64,000 nucleotides of DNA, taken from assembly GCF_002003665.1 (NCBI RefSeq), contig NZ_JATM01000002.1:248001-312000 (forward strand), given 5' to 3'. Shown piece by piece: positions 41,354 to 49,252 of the stretch. Source of the DNA: Bombella intestini (GTDB lineage Bacteria > Pseudomonadota > Alphaproteobacteria > Acetobacterales > Acetobacteraceae). The position numbers and the translations under genes are program-made. The notes beneath the pieces were generated by a model. That model was not told the DNA's origin, did no database searches, and worked only from the letters and a program-made list of their open reading frames with translations. Position 1 is the first letter of the stretch; every line of letters begins with the position of its first letter.

Positions 41354-41842
41354 ATGAACCTGAATGAATTGCGTGATAACGCCGGGGCTCGCTATCGCAA
41401 GAAGCGTCTCGGTCGTGGTATCGGTTCCGGGAAGGGTAAGACCTCCGGGAAGGGTCACAAAGGTCAGAAGGCACGCTCCGGTGTGTCCATCAATGGCTTT
41501 GAGGGTGGTCAGCTGCCGATTTATCGCCGTATGCCGAAGCGTGGCTTCGTCAACATTTTCCGTAAGGAATATGCTGCGGTCAATATCGGTGCAGTGAGCA
41601 AGGCTCTGGAAGCTGGTAAGCTTTCTGCTTCTGCTCCTGTGACAGAAGAAGCACTCTACCAGGCAGGTCTGGTCGGTAGCCGTAAGGTTGCTGGTGTGCG
41701 TCTTCTGGCAAAGGGTGAACTGTCTCAGGGTGTGAACTTTGAGGTCTCTGGTGCTTCTGCTGCTGCTGTGGCTGCAGTGGAAAAAGCCGGTGGCTCTGTG
41801 AAGGTTCTTGCTGTGAAAAAGGATGCTCAGGCTGAAGCTTGA
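41354..41842 (+). CDS. rplO: 50S ribosomal protein L15
   Basis: L15 (uL15), 162 residues, a late-assembly 50S protein. It starts [20 protein letters not shown] and carries the glycine/lysine-rich [20 protein letters not shown] segment. A 94-bp spacer with a hairpin and T-run separates it from secY. Confidence 0.97.
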   Translation: MNLNELRDNAGARYRKKRLGRGIGSGKGKTSGKGHKGQKARSGVSINGFEGGQLPIYRRMPKRGFVNIFRKEYAAVNIGAVSKALEAGKLSASAPVTEEALYQAGLVGSRKVAGVRLLAKGELSQGVNFEVSGASAAAVAAVEKAGGSVKVLAVKKDAQAEA

Positions 41843-41883
41843 GCCTGTCCTGCCCGGCTTGCTGGGACGATGGTGAACTAGTG

Positions 41884-41919
41884 AACAGCGTCCCGTACTA
41901 TGTGCGGCGACGCTGTTTT
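41884..41919 (+). terminator. Attenuator-like hairpin between rplO and secY
   Basis: AACAGCGTC (41884-41892) pairs perfectly with GACGCTGTT (41909-41917), with the stem running straight into TTTT (41916-41919). The loop is 16 bases. Partial termination here would lower secY and adk relative to the ribosomal genes. Confidence 0.55.
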
Positions 41920-41936
41920 CATGAAAGGACGGGGAG

Positions 41937-43313
41937 ATGGCTTCTGCCGCAGAACAGCTGGCCGGTAACCTGAATATGGGTGCCTTTGCGAAGGCGACGG
42001 AGCTGAAAAAACGGATCTGGTTTACGCTAGGTGCGTTGATTGTTTATCGACTGGGAACGTTCATCCCGGTTCCGGGTATTGATGCCTCCGTGCTGGGACA
42101 GCTTGTCGGGGAACATCAGGGCGGTATCCTGGGCATGTTTGACATGTTCACGGGCGGTGCTTTGGGGCGCATGACGATTTTTGCCCTTAACATCATGCCC
42201 TATATCAGTGCCTCCATCATTATCCAGCTTCTTTCTACGGCGCTCCCTTCGATGGAAGCCTTGAAGAAAGAAGGGGAAAGTGGGCGGAAAAAGCTGAACC
42301 AGTATACCCGTTATCTGACGGTTCTGATTGCCATTGTGCAGGCCTATGGTTTTGCCATGGGGCTGAGCAGCCTGCATACCAATGCGGGGCTGAGTGCGGT
42401 CATCTCACCGGGGCCGAGTTTCCTCGTCTCTTACGTTGTGATGCTGGTAACAGGCACATTGTTTTTGATGTGGCTAGGTGAGCAGATTACCTCGCGCGGG
42501 ATTGGTAACGGGATTTCCCTGATTATTTTCTCGGGTATCGTAGCTAATCTGCCTCACGCTTTGGGCAGCCTGCTGGAGTTGGGGCGTACTGGTGCATTGT
42601 CCCCGATTTTTGTAGTGGTCTTTCTGCTGCTGGCGCTTCTGGTTATTGCCTTCATTGTGTTTATGGAGCAGGCACAGCGGCGTGTTGTGATCCAGTATCC
42701 TAAGCGGCAGGTTGGTAACCGTATCTACGGCGGTGATTCCACACATATGCCGTTGAAGGTTAATACTGCGGGCGTCATTCCGCCAATCTTTGCGTCATCA
42801 GTGTTGCTGGTGCCGGCGACGCTTTCTGGATTCATGCATAATAATAGTGGATTCTTGGGGCATATTGGGCAGTGGCTCTCTCAAGGGCAGCCGCTCTATA
42901 TGGCGTTTTATGCCCTTATGATCGTCTTTTTCTCCTATTTTTATGCAGCTGTGACCTTCAACCCTGAAGAAACGGCTGAAAATCTGAGAAAGCAGGGCGG
43001 TTTCGTGCCGGGTATTCGTCCGGGTGCCAATACGGCCCGTTATTTTGACCGGATTCTTTCAAGGCTGACGACCATTGGTGCTGCTTATATGGTTTTGGTC
43101 TGTCTGCTGCCGCAGTTCCTGATCAATAAATATAACGTGCCGTTCTATTTTGGCGGAACCAGCTTGATCATTATCGTTTCAGTGACGATTGATACGGTTA
43201 CGCAGGTACAGTCCCATCTGGTGGCGCATCAGTACCAGGGGCTAATCCGCAAGCAGCGTGGTCGTAAAGGCGCACGTGGCCGGGCCGGTAAGGAAAGAAG
43301 GAACTTACGGTGA
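41937..43313 (+). CDS. secY: Protein translocase subunit SecY
   Basis: Channel subunit of the Sec translocon in the inner membrane, 458 residues with ten predicted transmembrane segments. Family signatures are GTFIPVPGID, FALNIMPYISASIIIQLL, RGIGNGISLIIFSGI and the C-terminal cytosolic loop region with NPEETAENLRKQGGFVPGIRPG (partly shown). GGGGAG sits directly before the ATG. It overlaps adk by four bases (GTGA). Confidence 0.98.
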   Translation: MASAAEQLAGNLNMGAFAKATELKKRIWFTLGALIVYRLGTFIPVPGIDASVLGQLVGEHQGGILGMFDMFTGGALGRMTIFALNIMPYISASIIIQLLSTALPSMEALKKEGESGRKKLNQYTRYLTVLIAIVQAYGFAMGLSSLHTNAGLSAVISPGPSFLVSYVVMLVTGTLFLMWLGEQITSRGIGNGISLIIFSGIVANLPHALGSLLELGRTGALSPIFVVVFLLLALLVIAFIVFMEQAQRRVVIQYPKRQVGNRIYGGDSTHMPLKVNTAGVIPPIFASSVLLVPATLSGFMHNNSGFLGHIGQWLSQGQPLYMAFYALMIVFFSYFYAAVTFNPEETAENLRKQGGFVPGIRPGANTARYFDRILSRLTTIGAAYMVLVCLLPQFLINKYNVPFYFGGTSLIIIVSVTIDTVTQVQSHLVAHQYQGLIRKQRGRKGARGRAGKERRNLR

Positions 43314-43888
43314 ATATTATTCTTCTTGGTCCGCCTGGTGCGGGTAAGGGAACACAGGCCAAGCGGCTTGAGGCCAACCGTGGCATGAAGCAGATCTCCA
43401 CAGGGGATATGCTGCGTGCCGAGGTGAAGGCAGAGACGCCGATTGGTCGTGAGGTCAAAGAGCTGATGGCAAAGGGACATTTTGTCCCCGATCCGATCAT
43501 TGTTCAGATGATCGAGAACCGCATTGCCCAGCCTGACTGTGGGGAGGGTGTTATCCTTGATGGCTTCCCCCGGACTGAAAGCCAGGCTGAGGTCTTGGAT
43601 TCCATGCTGAAGGAGCAGGGATTGAAGATTGATGCGGTCATTCTTCTTGATGTTGATGAGGAAGCGTTGGTGAAGCGTCTTTCGGAGCGTCAGCATGAAG
43701 ATGGTTCCCGGCGTGCTGATGATCATCCAGAGGTGATCCATGCTCGTCTGGAGGTGTATCGGAAGCAGACAGCTCCCATTCTACCCTATTATGAGCAGAA
43801 TGGTCGCTTGAAGCGTATTGATGGCATGCAGGATGTTGAAGCAGTCGGGAAGGCAATTGATGCCTTTCTTGATCAGATCGCTTCCTGA
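43310..43888 (+). CDS. adk: Adenylate kinase (GTG start)
   Basis: Converts ATP and AMP to two ADP, 192 residues. P-loop GPPGAGKGTQA, NMP-binding STGDMLRAEV, and DGFPRTESQAE are present. The LID is the short type without zinc cysteines (SERQHEDGSRRADDHPEVI region). The GTG start overlaps the secY stop (GTGA), so it depends on coupled translation. A hairpin and T-run follow the stop. Confidence 0.97.
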   Translation: MNIILLGPPGAGKGTQAKRLEANRGMKQISTGDMLRAEVKAETPIGREVKELMAKGHFVPDPIIVQMIENRIAQPDCGEGVILDGFPRTESQAEVLDSMLKEQGLKIDAVILLDVDEEALVKRLSERQHEDGSRRADDHPEVIHARLEVYRKQTAPILPYYEQNGRLKRIDGMQDVEAVGKAIDAFLDQIAS

Positions 43889-43899
43889 ATGAATGAGTT

Positions 43900-43920
43900 G
43901 ATCACGGAAAAGTGATCTTT
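43900..43920 (+). terminator. Weak terminator after adk
   Basis: GATCAC (43900-43905) pairs with GTGATC (43912-43917) around GGAAAA, followed by TTT. It is 11 bases past the adk stop. Confidence 0.5.
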
Positions 43921-43925
43921 ATGGT

Positions 43926-43952
43926 TTGACTTGTCTGGCAGGGCAGTATATT
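43926..43952 (+). promoter_or_regulatory. Candidate promoter of the alpha operon
   Basis: TTGACT (43926-43931) and TATATT (43947-43952) are separated by 15 bases, shorter than ideal. They lie just after the adk terminator and 140 bp before rpsM. Confidence 0.4.
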
Positions 43953-44057
43953 CGCCCAGCATGAGATGAACGTGCGGCCCTAGCAATGGGGGCGGAATCG
44001 TTCTGGGGACCGACGCCGGTGAGCGGCCATGGTCCGGTCAGACAAAGATTTTTGTAA

Positions 44058-44076
44058 ACACGGCCGTGAGCCGTGT
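44058..44076 (+). promoter_or_regulatory. Hairpin abutting the rpsM ribosome site
   Basis: ACACGGC (44058-44064) pairs perfectly with GCCGTGT (44070-44076) around CGTGA; the GGGAG ribosome site begins within ten bases. In E. coli and Bacillus, S4 binds a structured leader before rpsM. The position fits such a switch, though the pseudoknot itself is not evident. Confidence 0.4.
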
Positions 44077-44092
44077 GGATGGGAGAATTGGC

Positions 44093-44470
44093 GTGGCACG
44101 TATTGCCGGCGTAAACATTCCGACCAACAAACGGGTGGTCATCGGTCTGCGCTATGTTTATGGCATTGGTCCGTCGAGCGCACAGGCTATCTGTGAGAAG
44201 CTCGGCATCGACAATGCCAAGCGCGTGAATGAGCTGTCTGATGATGAGGTGACGAAGATCCGTGACCTGATCGACAGCGATTATCGTGTGGAAGGTGATC
44301 TCCGTCGTGAGACGGCGATGAACATCAAGCGTCTGATGGACCTTGGCTGCTATCGTGGCCTGCGTCATCGTCGTGGTCTGCCGGTTCGTGGTCAGCGTAC
44401 GCATACCAACGCCCGTACTCGTAAGGGTAAGGCTGTTGCCATTGCAGGTAAGAAGAAAGCAACACGCTAA
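44093..44470 (+). CDS. rpsM: 30S ribosomal protein S13 (GTG start)
   Basis: S13 (uS13), 125 residues, at the 30S head and subunit bridge. Conserved sequence begins at [13 protein letters not shown], so the GTG at 44093 is the start, with GGGAG about eight bases upstream. The C-terminal [18 protein letters not shown] is intact. Confidence 0.96.
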   Translation: MARIAGVNIPTNKRVVIGLRYVYGIGPSSAQAICEKLGIDNAKRVNELSDDEVTKIRDLIDSDYRVEGDLRRETAMNIKRLMDLGCYRGLRHRRGLPVRGQRTHTNARTRKGKAVAIAGKKKATR

Positions 44471-44520
44471 TAGGCGCTGCTTCTTTCACGCTATCGCAGA
44501 TTTAGTAGGACAAGCATATT

Positions 44521-44913
44521 ATGGCCAAAGCTGCCGCACCGCGTATCCGTAAGAAGGAACGTAAAAACATCATTTCTGGTGTTGCTCACGTTCTTTCCAC
44601 CTTCAACAACACGATGATTACGATTGCTGATGCCCAGGGCAATGCCATCGCATGGTCTTCTTCTGGCGCACAGGGCTTTAAGGGCTCACGTAAGTCCACT
44701 CCGTATGCCGCACAGGTGGCTGCTGAGGATGCGGGTCGTAAGGCTCGTGAGCACGGCATGGAGACACTGGAGATCGAAGTTTCCGGTCCTGGTTCAGGGC
44801 GTGAGAGCGCACTGCGTGCCCTTCAAGCTGTCGGGTTCACGATCACATCTATCCGCGACATGACACCGGTGCCGCATAACGGCTGCCGTCCGCGCAAGCG
44901 TCGCCGCGTCTAA
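44521..44913 (+). CDS. rpsK: 30S ribosomal protein S11
   Basis: S11 (uS11), 130 residues, on the 30S platform. It has [39 protein letters not shown] and the C-terminal [18 protein letters not shown] (shown in part). The gap to rpoA (137 bp) is filled with hairpins; rpsD is not here, as is usual for alphaproteobacteria. Confidence 0.97.
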   Translation: MAKAAAPRIRKKERKNIISGVAHVLSTFNNTMITIADAQGNAIAWSSSGAQGFKGSRKSTPYAAQVAAEDAGRKAREHGMETLEIEVSGPGSGRESALRALQAVGFTITSIRDMTPVPHNGCRPRKRRRV

Positions 44914-44936
44914 TCTAGACGCAAAAATCTGGTAGG

Positions 44937-45030
44937 TCTGGCTGTCACGAATGGATGGTGCAGCCAGATTAACCTTGGTGAGTTCGTACCGCACGACATG
45001 TGCGGGCCTGGCACCGCCATCCTATGGCGG
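44937..45030 (+). promoter_or_regulatory. Three consecutive hairpins between rpsK and rpoA
   Basis: Stem 1: TCTGGCTG/CAGCCAGA (44937-44944 with 44961-44968). Stem 2: CCGCAC/GTGCGG (44989-44994 with 45000-45005). Stem 3: CCGCCAT/ATGGCGG (45014-45020 with 45024-45030). All are perfectly paired. The last ends 20 bases before the rpoA ATG. No T-run follows any of them. Confidence 0.5.
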
Positions 45031-45050
45031 GCTTCGTTGTTTGAAAGGCC

Positions 45051-46076
45051 ATGATCTTGGTTCTCCAGAAAAATTGGCAGTCTCTCATCAAACCGGAGAA
45101 GCTTGAAGTCGAGCCCGGCCCGGTTCCCTCCCGCATGGCAACCATTGTTGCAGAACCGCTGGAACGCGGTTTTGGTCTTACAATGGGCAATGCTCTGCGC
45201 CGTATTCTTCTTTCCTCCCTTCAGGGTGCTGCCGTTACGGCCATCCAGATTGACGGGGTCCTGCATGAGTTCTCGTCTGTGGCGGGAGTGCGTGAGGATG
45301 TGACCGACATCGTACTTAACGTTAAGCAGCTTGCTTTGCGTATGCATGGTGAAGGGCCGAAGCGTATGGTTCTCACGGCTACAGGGCCGGGAGAAGTGAA
45401 GGCTGGGCAGATTCAGACGGGCCATGATATCGAGATCATGAATCCGGAACTGGTGATCTGTACGCTTGACGATGATGTCAAGCTTGGCATGGAATTCACG
45501 GTGAACATGGGTAAGGGATATGTCCCTGCTTCTGCTAACCGTCCGGATGATGCGCCAATCGGTCTGATCCCCATTGATGCGATTTATTCACCTGTGCAGC
45601 GTGTCTCTTATAAGGTGGAGCCGACCCGTGTGGGGCAGGTCACCGACTATGACAAGCTGCTGCTGAGTGTCGAGACAAACGGAGTCGTGACTCCGGAAGA
45701 CGCACTGGCACTGGCTGCTCGCATCATGCAGGATCAGCTTCAGCTCTTCATCAACTTTGATGAGCCGCGTCCGGTTCAGAATGAAGAGCCGCAGGATGAT
45801 CTGCCGTTCAGCCGTCACCTTCTGCGTAAGGTGGATGAGCTTGAGCTTTCCGTGCGTAGTGCAAACTGCCTGAAGAACGACAATATCGTGTATATTGGCG
45901 ATCTCGTGCAGAAGAGCGAGCAGGAAATGCTGCGGACTCCGAATTTTGGTCGTAAGTCGCTGAATGAGATCAAGGAAGTGCTCACAGGCATGGGGCTTTC
46001 GCTGGGGATGAATGTCCCGGCTTGGCCGCCGGAGAGCATTGAGGATCTGGCCCGGCGTCTCGACGAGACATTCTAA
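45051..46076 (+). CDS. rpoA: DNA-directed RNA polymerase subunit alpha
   Basis: Assembly scaffold of RNA polymerase, 341 residues. The N-terminal dimerisation domain has [20 protein letters not shown] and a C-terminal domain (about 255-325) contains the [16 protein letters not shown] and [16 protein letters not shown] helices that bind UP elements and activators. GAAAGG lies three to eight bases before the ATG. Confidence 0.98.
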   Translation: MILVLQKNWQSLIKPEKLEVEPGPVPSRMATIVAEPLERGFGLTMGNALRRILLSSLQGAAVTAIQIDGVLHEFSSVAGVREDVTDIVLNVKQLALRMHGEGPKRMVLTATGPGEVKAGQIQTGHDIEIMNPELVICTLDDDVKLGMEFTVNMGKGYVPASANRPDDAPIGLIPIDAIYSPVQRVSYKVEPTRVGQVTDYDKLLLSVETNGVVTPEDALALAARIMQDQLQLFINFDEPRPVQNEEPQDDLPFSRHLLRKVDELELSVRSANCLKNDNIVYIGDLVQKSEQEMLRTPNFGRKSLNEIKEVLTGMGLSLGMNVPAWPPESIEDLARRLDETF

Positions 46077-46120
46077 GAACCCCGGCTGGGAAGTTCGGGT
46101 AGAAGGATTAGGGAAACAAC

Positions 46121-46537
46121 ATGCGTCATAATCTGAGCGGACGTAAACTTGGCGTCACCTCCACTCATCGCGCTGCGATGTTCCGCAACATGGCTGTTGC
46201 GCTCATCAAGCATGAGCAGATCTCCACGACTCTGCCGAAAGCTAAAGAGCTGCGTCCGGTTGTTGAGAAGCTGATTACGCTGGCAAAGCGTGGCACACTG
46301 CACGCACGCCGTCAGGCTTTTGCACAGCTGCGTGACGATGCCATCGTCAGCAAGCTCTTCTCCGAGCTGAGCCAGCGTTATGCGAGCCGTGCAGGCGGCT
46401 ACAGCCGCGTGCTGAAGGCTGGCGTGCGTTATGGTGATAACGCTGACATGGCTGTGATCGAGCTGCTCGACCGTAATGTCGAAGCCAAAGGCAAAGATAG
46501 TGGTGCTGTTCAGAAAGAAGAACAGGAAGCTGCTTGA
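46121..46537 (+). CDS. rplQ: 50S ribosomal protein L17
   Basis: L17 (bL17), 138 residues, near the tunnel exit. It starts [20 protein letters not shown] and contains [10 protein letters not shown]-like [22 protein letters not shown] (part). A Glu/Ala-rich tail of about 20 residues follows the 116-residue core. Last gene of the ribosomal run, followed by a strong terminator. Confidence 0.97.
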   Translation: MRHNLSGRKLGVTSTHRAAMFRNMAVALIKHEQISTTLPKAKELRPVVEKLITLAKRGTLHARRQAFAQLRDDAIVSKLFSELSQRYASRAGGYSRVLKAGVRYGDNADMAVIELLDRNVEAKGKDSGAVQKEEQEAA

Positions 46538-46565
46538 GCTTTTTCTCCAATAGGAGAATAAAGGA

Positions 46566-46597
46566 AAGGTCGGTGCCATTAGGCATCGGCCTTTTTT
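46566..46597 (+). terminator. Terminator of the ribosomal superoperon
   Basis: A 12-bp stem (46566-46577 with 46582-46593, two G-U pairs), ATTA loop and a six-T run to 46597. Confidence 0.85.
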
Positions 46598-46636
46598 CAC
46601 GGGGTAAGAGTACCCGATAGAAAAGCAGGTAATGCC

Positions 46637-46804
46637 ATGAGTTCTAATCTGAAAGACGTAAGCCGCCCGATTCTGGGTTTGGTACAGGACGTAATTGAGG
46701 ATCTGGTAATGGACCATCCTTGGGGATGGGCTGGATTTGCTTTTTTTGTAGGGACATTTCTGGGTCGAAAGAAGAAGTCATGTCAGGGGCGGCAGGCTTC
46801 CTGA
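46637..46804 (+). CDS. Small tail-anchored membrane protein, DUF883 (ElaB/YqjD)-like C-terminus
   Basis: A 55-residue frame starting MSSNLKDVSRPILGLVQ, with AGG seven bases before the ATG. An amphipathic acidic N-terminal half is followed by DHPWGWAGFAFFVG and a Lys/Arg cluster (GRKKK). The Pro-Trp plus glycine-spaced helix plus basic end is the pattern of the DUF883 membrane anchor. E. coli YqjD and ElaB use such an anchor to attach inactive ribosomes to the inner membrane; whether this shorter protein does so is unknown. It sits alone between the rplQ terminator and a bidirectional terminator. Expression is not proven; a chance frame is possible but the domain pattern argues against it. Confidence 0.6.
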   Translation: MSSNLKDVSRPILGLVQDVIEDLVMDHPWGWAGFAFFVGTFLGRKKKSCQGRQAS

Positions 46805-46828
46805 AGACACCGGGCTATTCTGCCTCGG

Positions 46829-46870
46829 AAAAAGGCACCTCTCTTCCAGAAGGAAGAGGGTGCTTTTTTT
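46829..46870. terminator. Bidirectional terminator
   Basis: Stem 46835-46847 with 46852-46863 (one bulged base), AGAA loop, preceded by AAAAA and followed by seven T. It can end both the small plus-strand gene and the minus-strand efflux operon. Confidence 0.8.
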
Positions 46871-46876
46871 ATGAAA

Positions 46877-48397
46877 TCAGTTTTTGTCTTTCTGAATGAA
46901 GCTGGGCAGGAAAGGATTGTCCGTCTGAAGGGAATCTTTGCTGGGGAGTTGGTTGGTATCCCAGCCGCCGCCGATATCTGTGATGAGGCGAATAACACTG
47001 TTGAGCCGCTGTTGCTGGATCTGTAGGCGGGATTCTTCATATTGCAGGGCTGTCTGCTGCGCCGTGATGACGGTGGTATAAATTTGTGTTCCGGCCAGAT
47101 ACTCGTTCATGGAGACCTCTACGGCCCGCTGTGCGCTCTCGACAGCCTGATTCTGGTAGGTCATTTGGTCGCCGAGATAATGCAGGTTGGAGAGTTGATC
47201 TTCTGTATCCTGGAGGGCCTTTAGGACGACCTGCCTGTAATTGGCAACGGCATTGTCGTAGTCGGCTTCGGCCTCCCGAACGGCGGCAGAGCGTGCCCCT
47301 CCGTTAAAGAGTGTCTCACTGGCGGCTGCCCCGAGGGACCATGTGCGCGTGGCGAGCTGGATCAGATGTTGGATGGGGTTGCCGCTATAGCCGTAACTGG
47401 CAGAAATGCTGATCTGTGGATAGAATGCTCCGATCTCATAACCGATTTCAGCATTATAGCCTTCCATTTCCCGCTCTGCTTGGGCGACATCCGGGCGTCT
47501 CTGCAATAGGTCTGATGGCAGAAATTGAGGAATGGGTGGAAGGGTGAAGGGTAGTGGGGCGTGTGCGATGGTTAGATCGGCCGGAGGACGGCCGATCAGC
47601 ACGGCAATGGCATGTTCATACTGAGCACGTGCCACATGGGCGTTGGACAAGCTGGCCTGAGTTGATTCTAGCTGATATTTGGCCTGCAACACGCTCGTAG
47701 GGTCGGCGACACCGGCCGCTAGCTGATTGCTGAGAATTTCAAGATTGTGCTGATATAGGCCAACATTGCGTGTAAACAGGTCGATCAGACTGTCCTGATA
47801 ACGCAGGTTCATATAATCGGTGGCGAGTTCCAGTTGGTAGGAGAGCCGCATGTTGGCCAGCAGGGCCGCACTGGATTGTGTCGAGCTAACCTGCTGTTCA
47901 ATTTGCCGACGGATCATACCCCAGACGTCAATTGTCCAGCTGGCATTGGGCCCCATAGTCCACGTGTTGGTCGTGTTGACAAAGGTGTGTGGGTCCGCAT
48001 TTAGGCCGCTGATGGTTCTGCCACCGCTGGAGTTACGGTTAAAACCAAATTTGCCGTTTAGGGTTGGGAAAAGGCTGGCCCGTACGGAGTCAATCATGGC
48101 CCGTGCTTTGCGGTACTGTGCTTCGTACTGCTTCAGGCTTTGATTGGAGCGACTGACTTCCCCTTCAAGCTGGTTCAACGTTGGATCGTTGAACACGGTC
48201 CACCAATCGCCTTTGGGCATGTTGCTCATGGTGGGGTTGGCTTTTATCCAGCCTTTTGGAGGTGGTGCTTCCTTGAAGTGTGCTGAAATGATCGCTTTTG
48301 GCCGGTGGTAATTCGGCCCGACCATACACCCCCCTAGAGTGGCGAGTAGGCCGGTTGTCAGAACAGCAGAACGCAAGGCACGAAAAGGAAACGACAT
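46877..48397 (-). CDS. RND efflux outer-membrane factor (NodT-family lipoprotein)
   Basis: Outer-membrane channel of 506 residues. The start at 48397 gives a lipoprotein signal ending LGGC with Cys24; a longer frame adds 35 unconserved residues. Two OEP repeats with the LLQRRPDVAQAEREMEGYNAEIG-type motif (part) between them. It ends the minus-strand mdtABC-like cluster but is separated from mdtC by a small membrane gene and a 331-bp gap, so it probably has its own promoter; on the minus strand a TATAAT lies at 48643-48638 without a clear -35. Confidence 0.9.
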   Translation of the reverse strand: MSFPFRALRSAVLTTGLLATLGGCMVGPNYHRPKAIISAHFKEAPPPKGWIKANPTMSNMPKGDWWTVFNDPTLNQLEGEVSRSNQSLKQYEAQYRKARAMIDSVRASLFPTLNGKFGFNRNSSGGRTISGLNADPHTFVNTTNTWTMGPNASWTIDVWGMIRRQIEQQVSSTQSSAALLANMRLSYQLELATDYMNLRYQDSLIDLFTRNVGLYQHNLEILSNQLAAGVADPTSVLQAKYQLESTQASLSNAHVARAQYEHAIAVLIGRPPADLTIAHAPLPFTLPPIPQFLPSDLLQRRPDVAQAEREMEGYNAEIGYEIGAFYPQISISASYGYSGNPIQHLIQLATRTWSLGAAASETLFNGGARSAAVREAEADYDNAVANYRQVVLKALQDTEDQLSNLHYLGDQMTYQNQAVESAQRAVEVSMNEYLAGTQIYTTVITAQQTALQYEESRLQIQQQRLNSVIRLITDIGGGWDTNQLPSKDSLQTDNPFLPSFIQKDKN

Positions 48398-48728
48398 GAA
48401 AATCCGGTTATGATGATGGAGACGGCAATCTGTTATCTGAGGGGGCGTTATATCAGATGAAGGCACATTCATGAGCATTATTACTTTTTTAGAATAAGGC
48501 ATATCAGTGGGCTAAGGAGGGGCGGGTAGGTGCTAGCGGTATCATGTGGGGAAAGAAAGGCAGGATGTGATGTTTTTGTGCGGCCAAGCTATTTCCTGTC
48601 TGTGCCGCTTACAGCAGGGGCTTTTTGTCAGAAATGGATTATATGGAAAGGCTCTAAATATACGCTCATATGTGGGTACCTGTTTTGTATGAACAAACCT
48701 GTCGGCACCCACATGGAGCTGTAATCTT
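48398..48728. other. Intergenic region with stem-loop (331 bp)
   Basis: Between the outer-membrane factor start and the stop of the small membrane gene, both on the minus strand. No gene is seen. TGTGGGT/ACCCACA (48671-48677 with 48707-48713) encloses a smaller TGTT/AACA repeat (48681-48684 with 48692-48695), a possible terminator or operator 15-60 bases past the small gene. The remainder is A+T-rich. Confidence 0.45.
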
Positions 48729-49193
48729 TTACGATTTCTTCAGATATTCATGTTTAATAGATTCATTCTGAATGTCGTTCAGGCAATAATTGATATAGAA
48801 TGCATTGAACAGGAATGTGTAGAACCCGTTCATTTTGTAGGGAAAACCAAGCTCCTTCAAGCAATAGAGCTCTATTTTAGTCTTTGCTTGGAAGGCCCAG
48901 TATATAGCCATTCCAGAGAAGGCAATGGAGCATAGAAGTGATACGACACTGTCATCGTCAGCACCTGTGCCAAGGTTGGAGCCGAGGAATAAGATATAAA
49001 ATGCCACGCATACGAACATGATATATTTGAATCTGTCGGAAGCAATTCTCTCTCCCGAGAATGAGTGAATCAGATCATTCATGACGGAAATTCTATAGGC
49101 GAAGAATATATTTAACGTAAAAATATTAAGTAATATAAACTTTGCTGTTCCAAGGTTGTTACTCTTTTTTATTTCTTCAGGAAGCATGTCCAT
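48729..49193 (-). CDS. Small integral membrane protein, DUF4234-like layout, function unknown
   Basis: About 154 residues, not confidently assigned. It begins MDMLPEEIKKSNNLG; hydrophobic segments lie near residues 16-33 (KFILLNIFTLNIFFAYRI), 58-75 (IMFVCVAFYILFLG) and 84-104, with a C-terminal amphipathic FYTFLFNAFYINYCLND. The opening basic stretch, Thr-Leu-rich helix and final aromatic helix recall DUF4234, an impression only. Base composition is visibly richer in A+T than its neighbours, which hints at later acquisition. It interrupts the mdtABC-outer-membrane-factor order. Starts at 49187 (better spaced from GAGAGA) or 49217 (TTG) are possible. Confidence 0.6.
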   Translation of the reverse strand: MDMLPEEIKKSNNLGTAKFILLNIFTLNIFFAYRISVMNDLIHSFSGERIASDRFKYIMFVCVAFYILFLGSNLGTGADDDSVVSLLCSIAFSGMAIYWAFQAKTKIELYCLKELGFPYKMNGFYTFLFNAFYINYCLNDIQNESIKHEYLKKS

Positions 49194-49252
49194 TCTCTCG
49201 CACAAGGTTGACTTCAAGTGACGGTACTATGTTGTCCTGTCTTAATCCAGCT

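Noticed and set aside
38849-43914. A 14-base word ATCACGGAAAAGTG found both before rpsN (38849) and after adk (43901)
   Set aside because: A few 14-base matches are expected by chance in 64 kb, and the two copies sit in different secondary structures.
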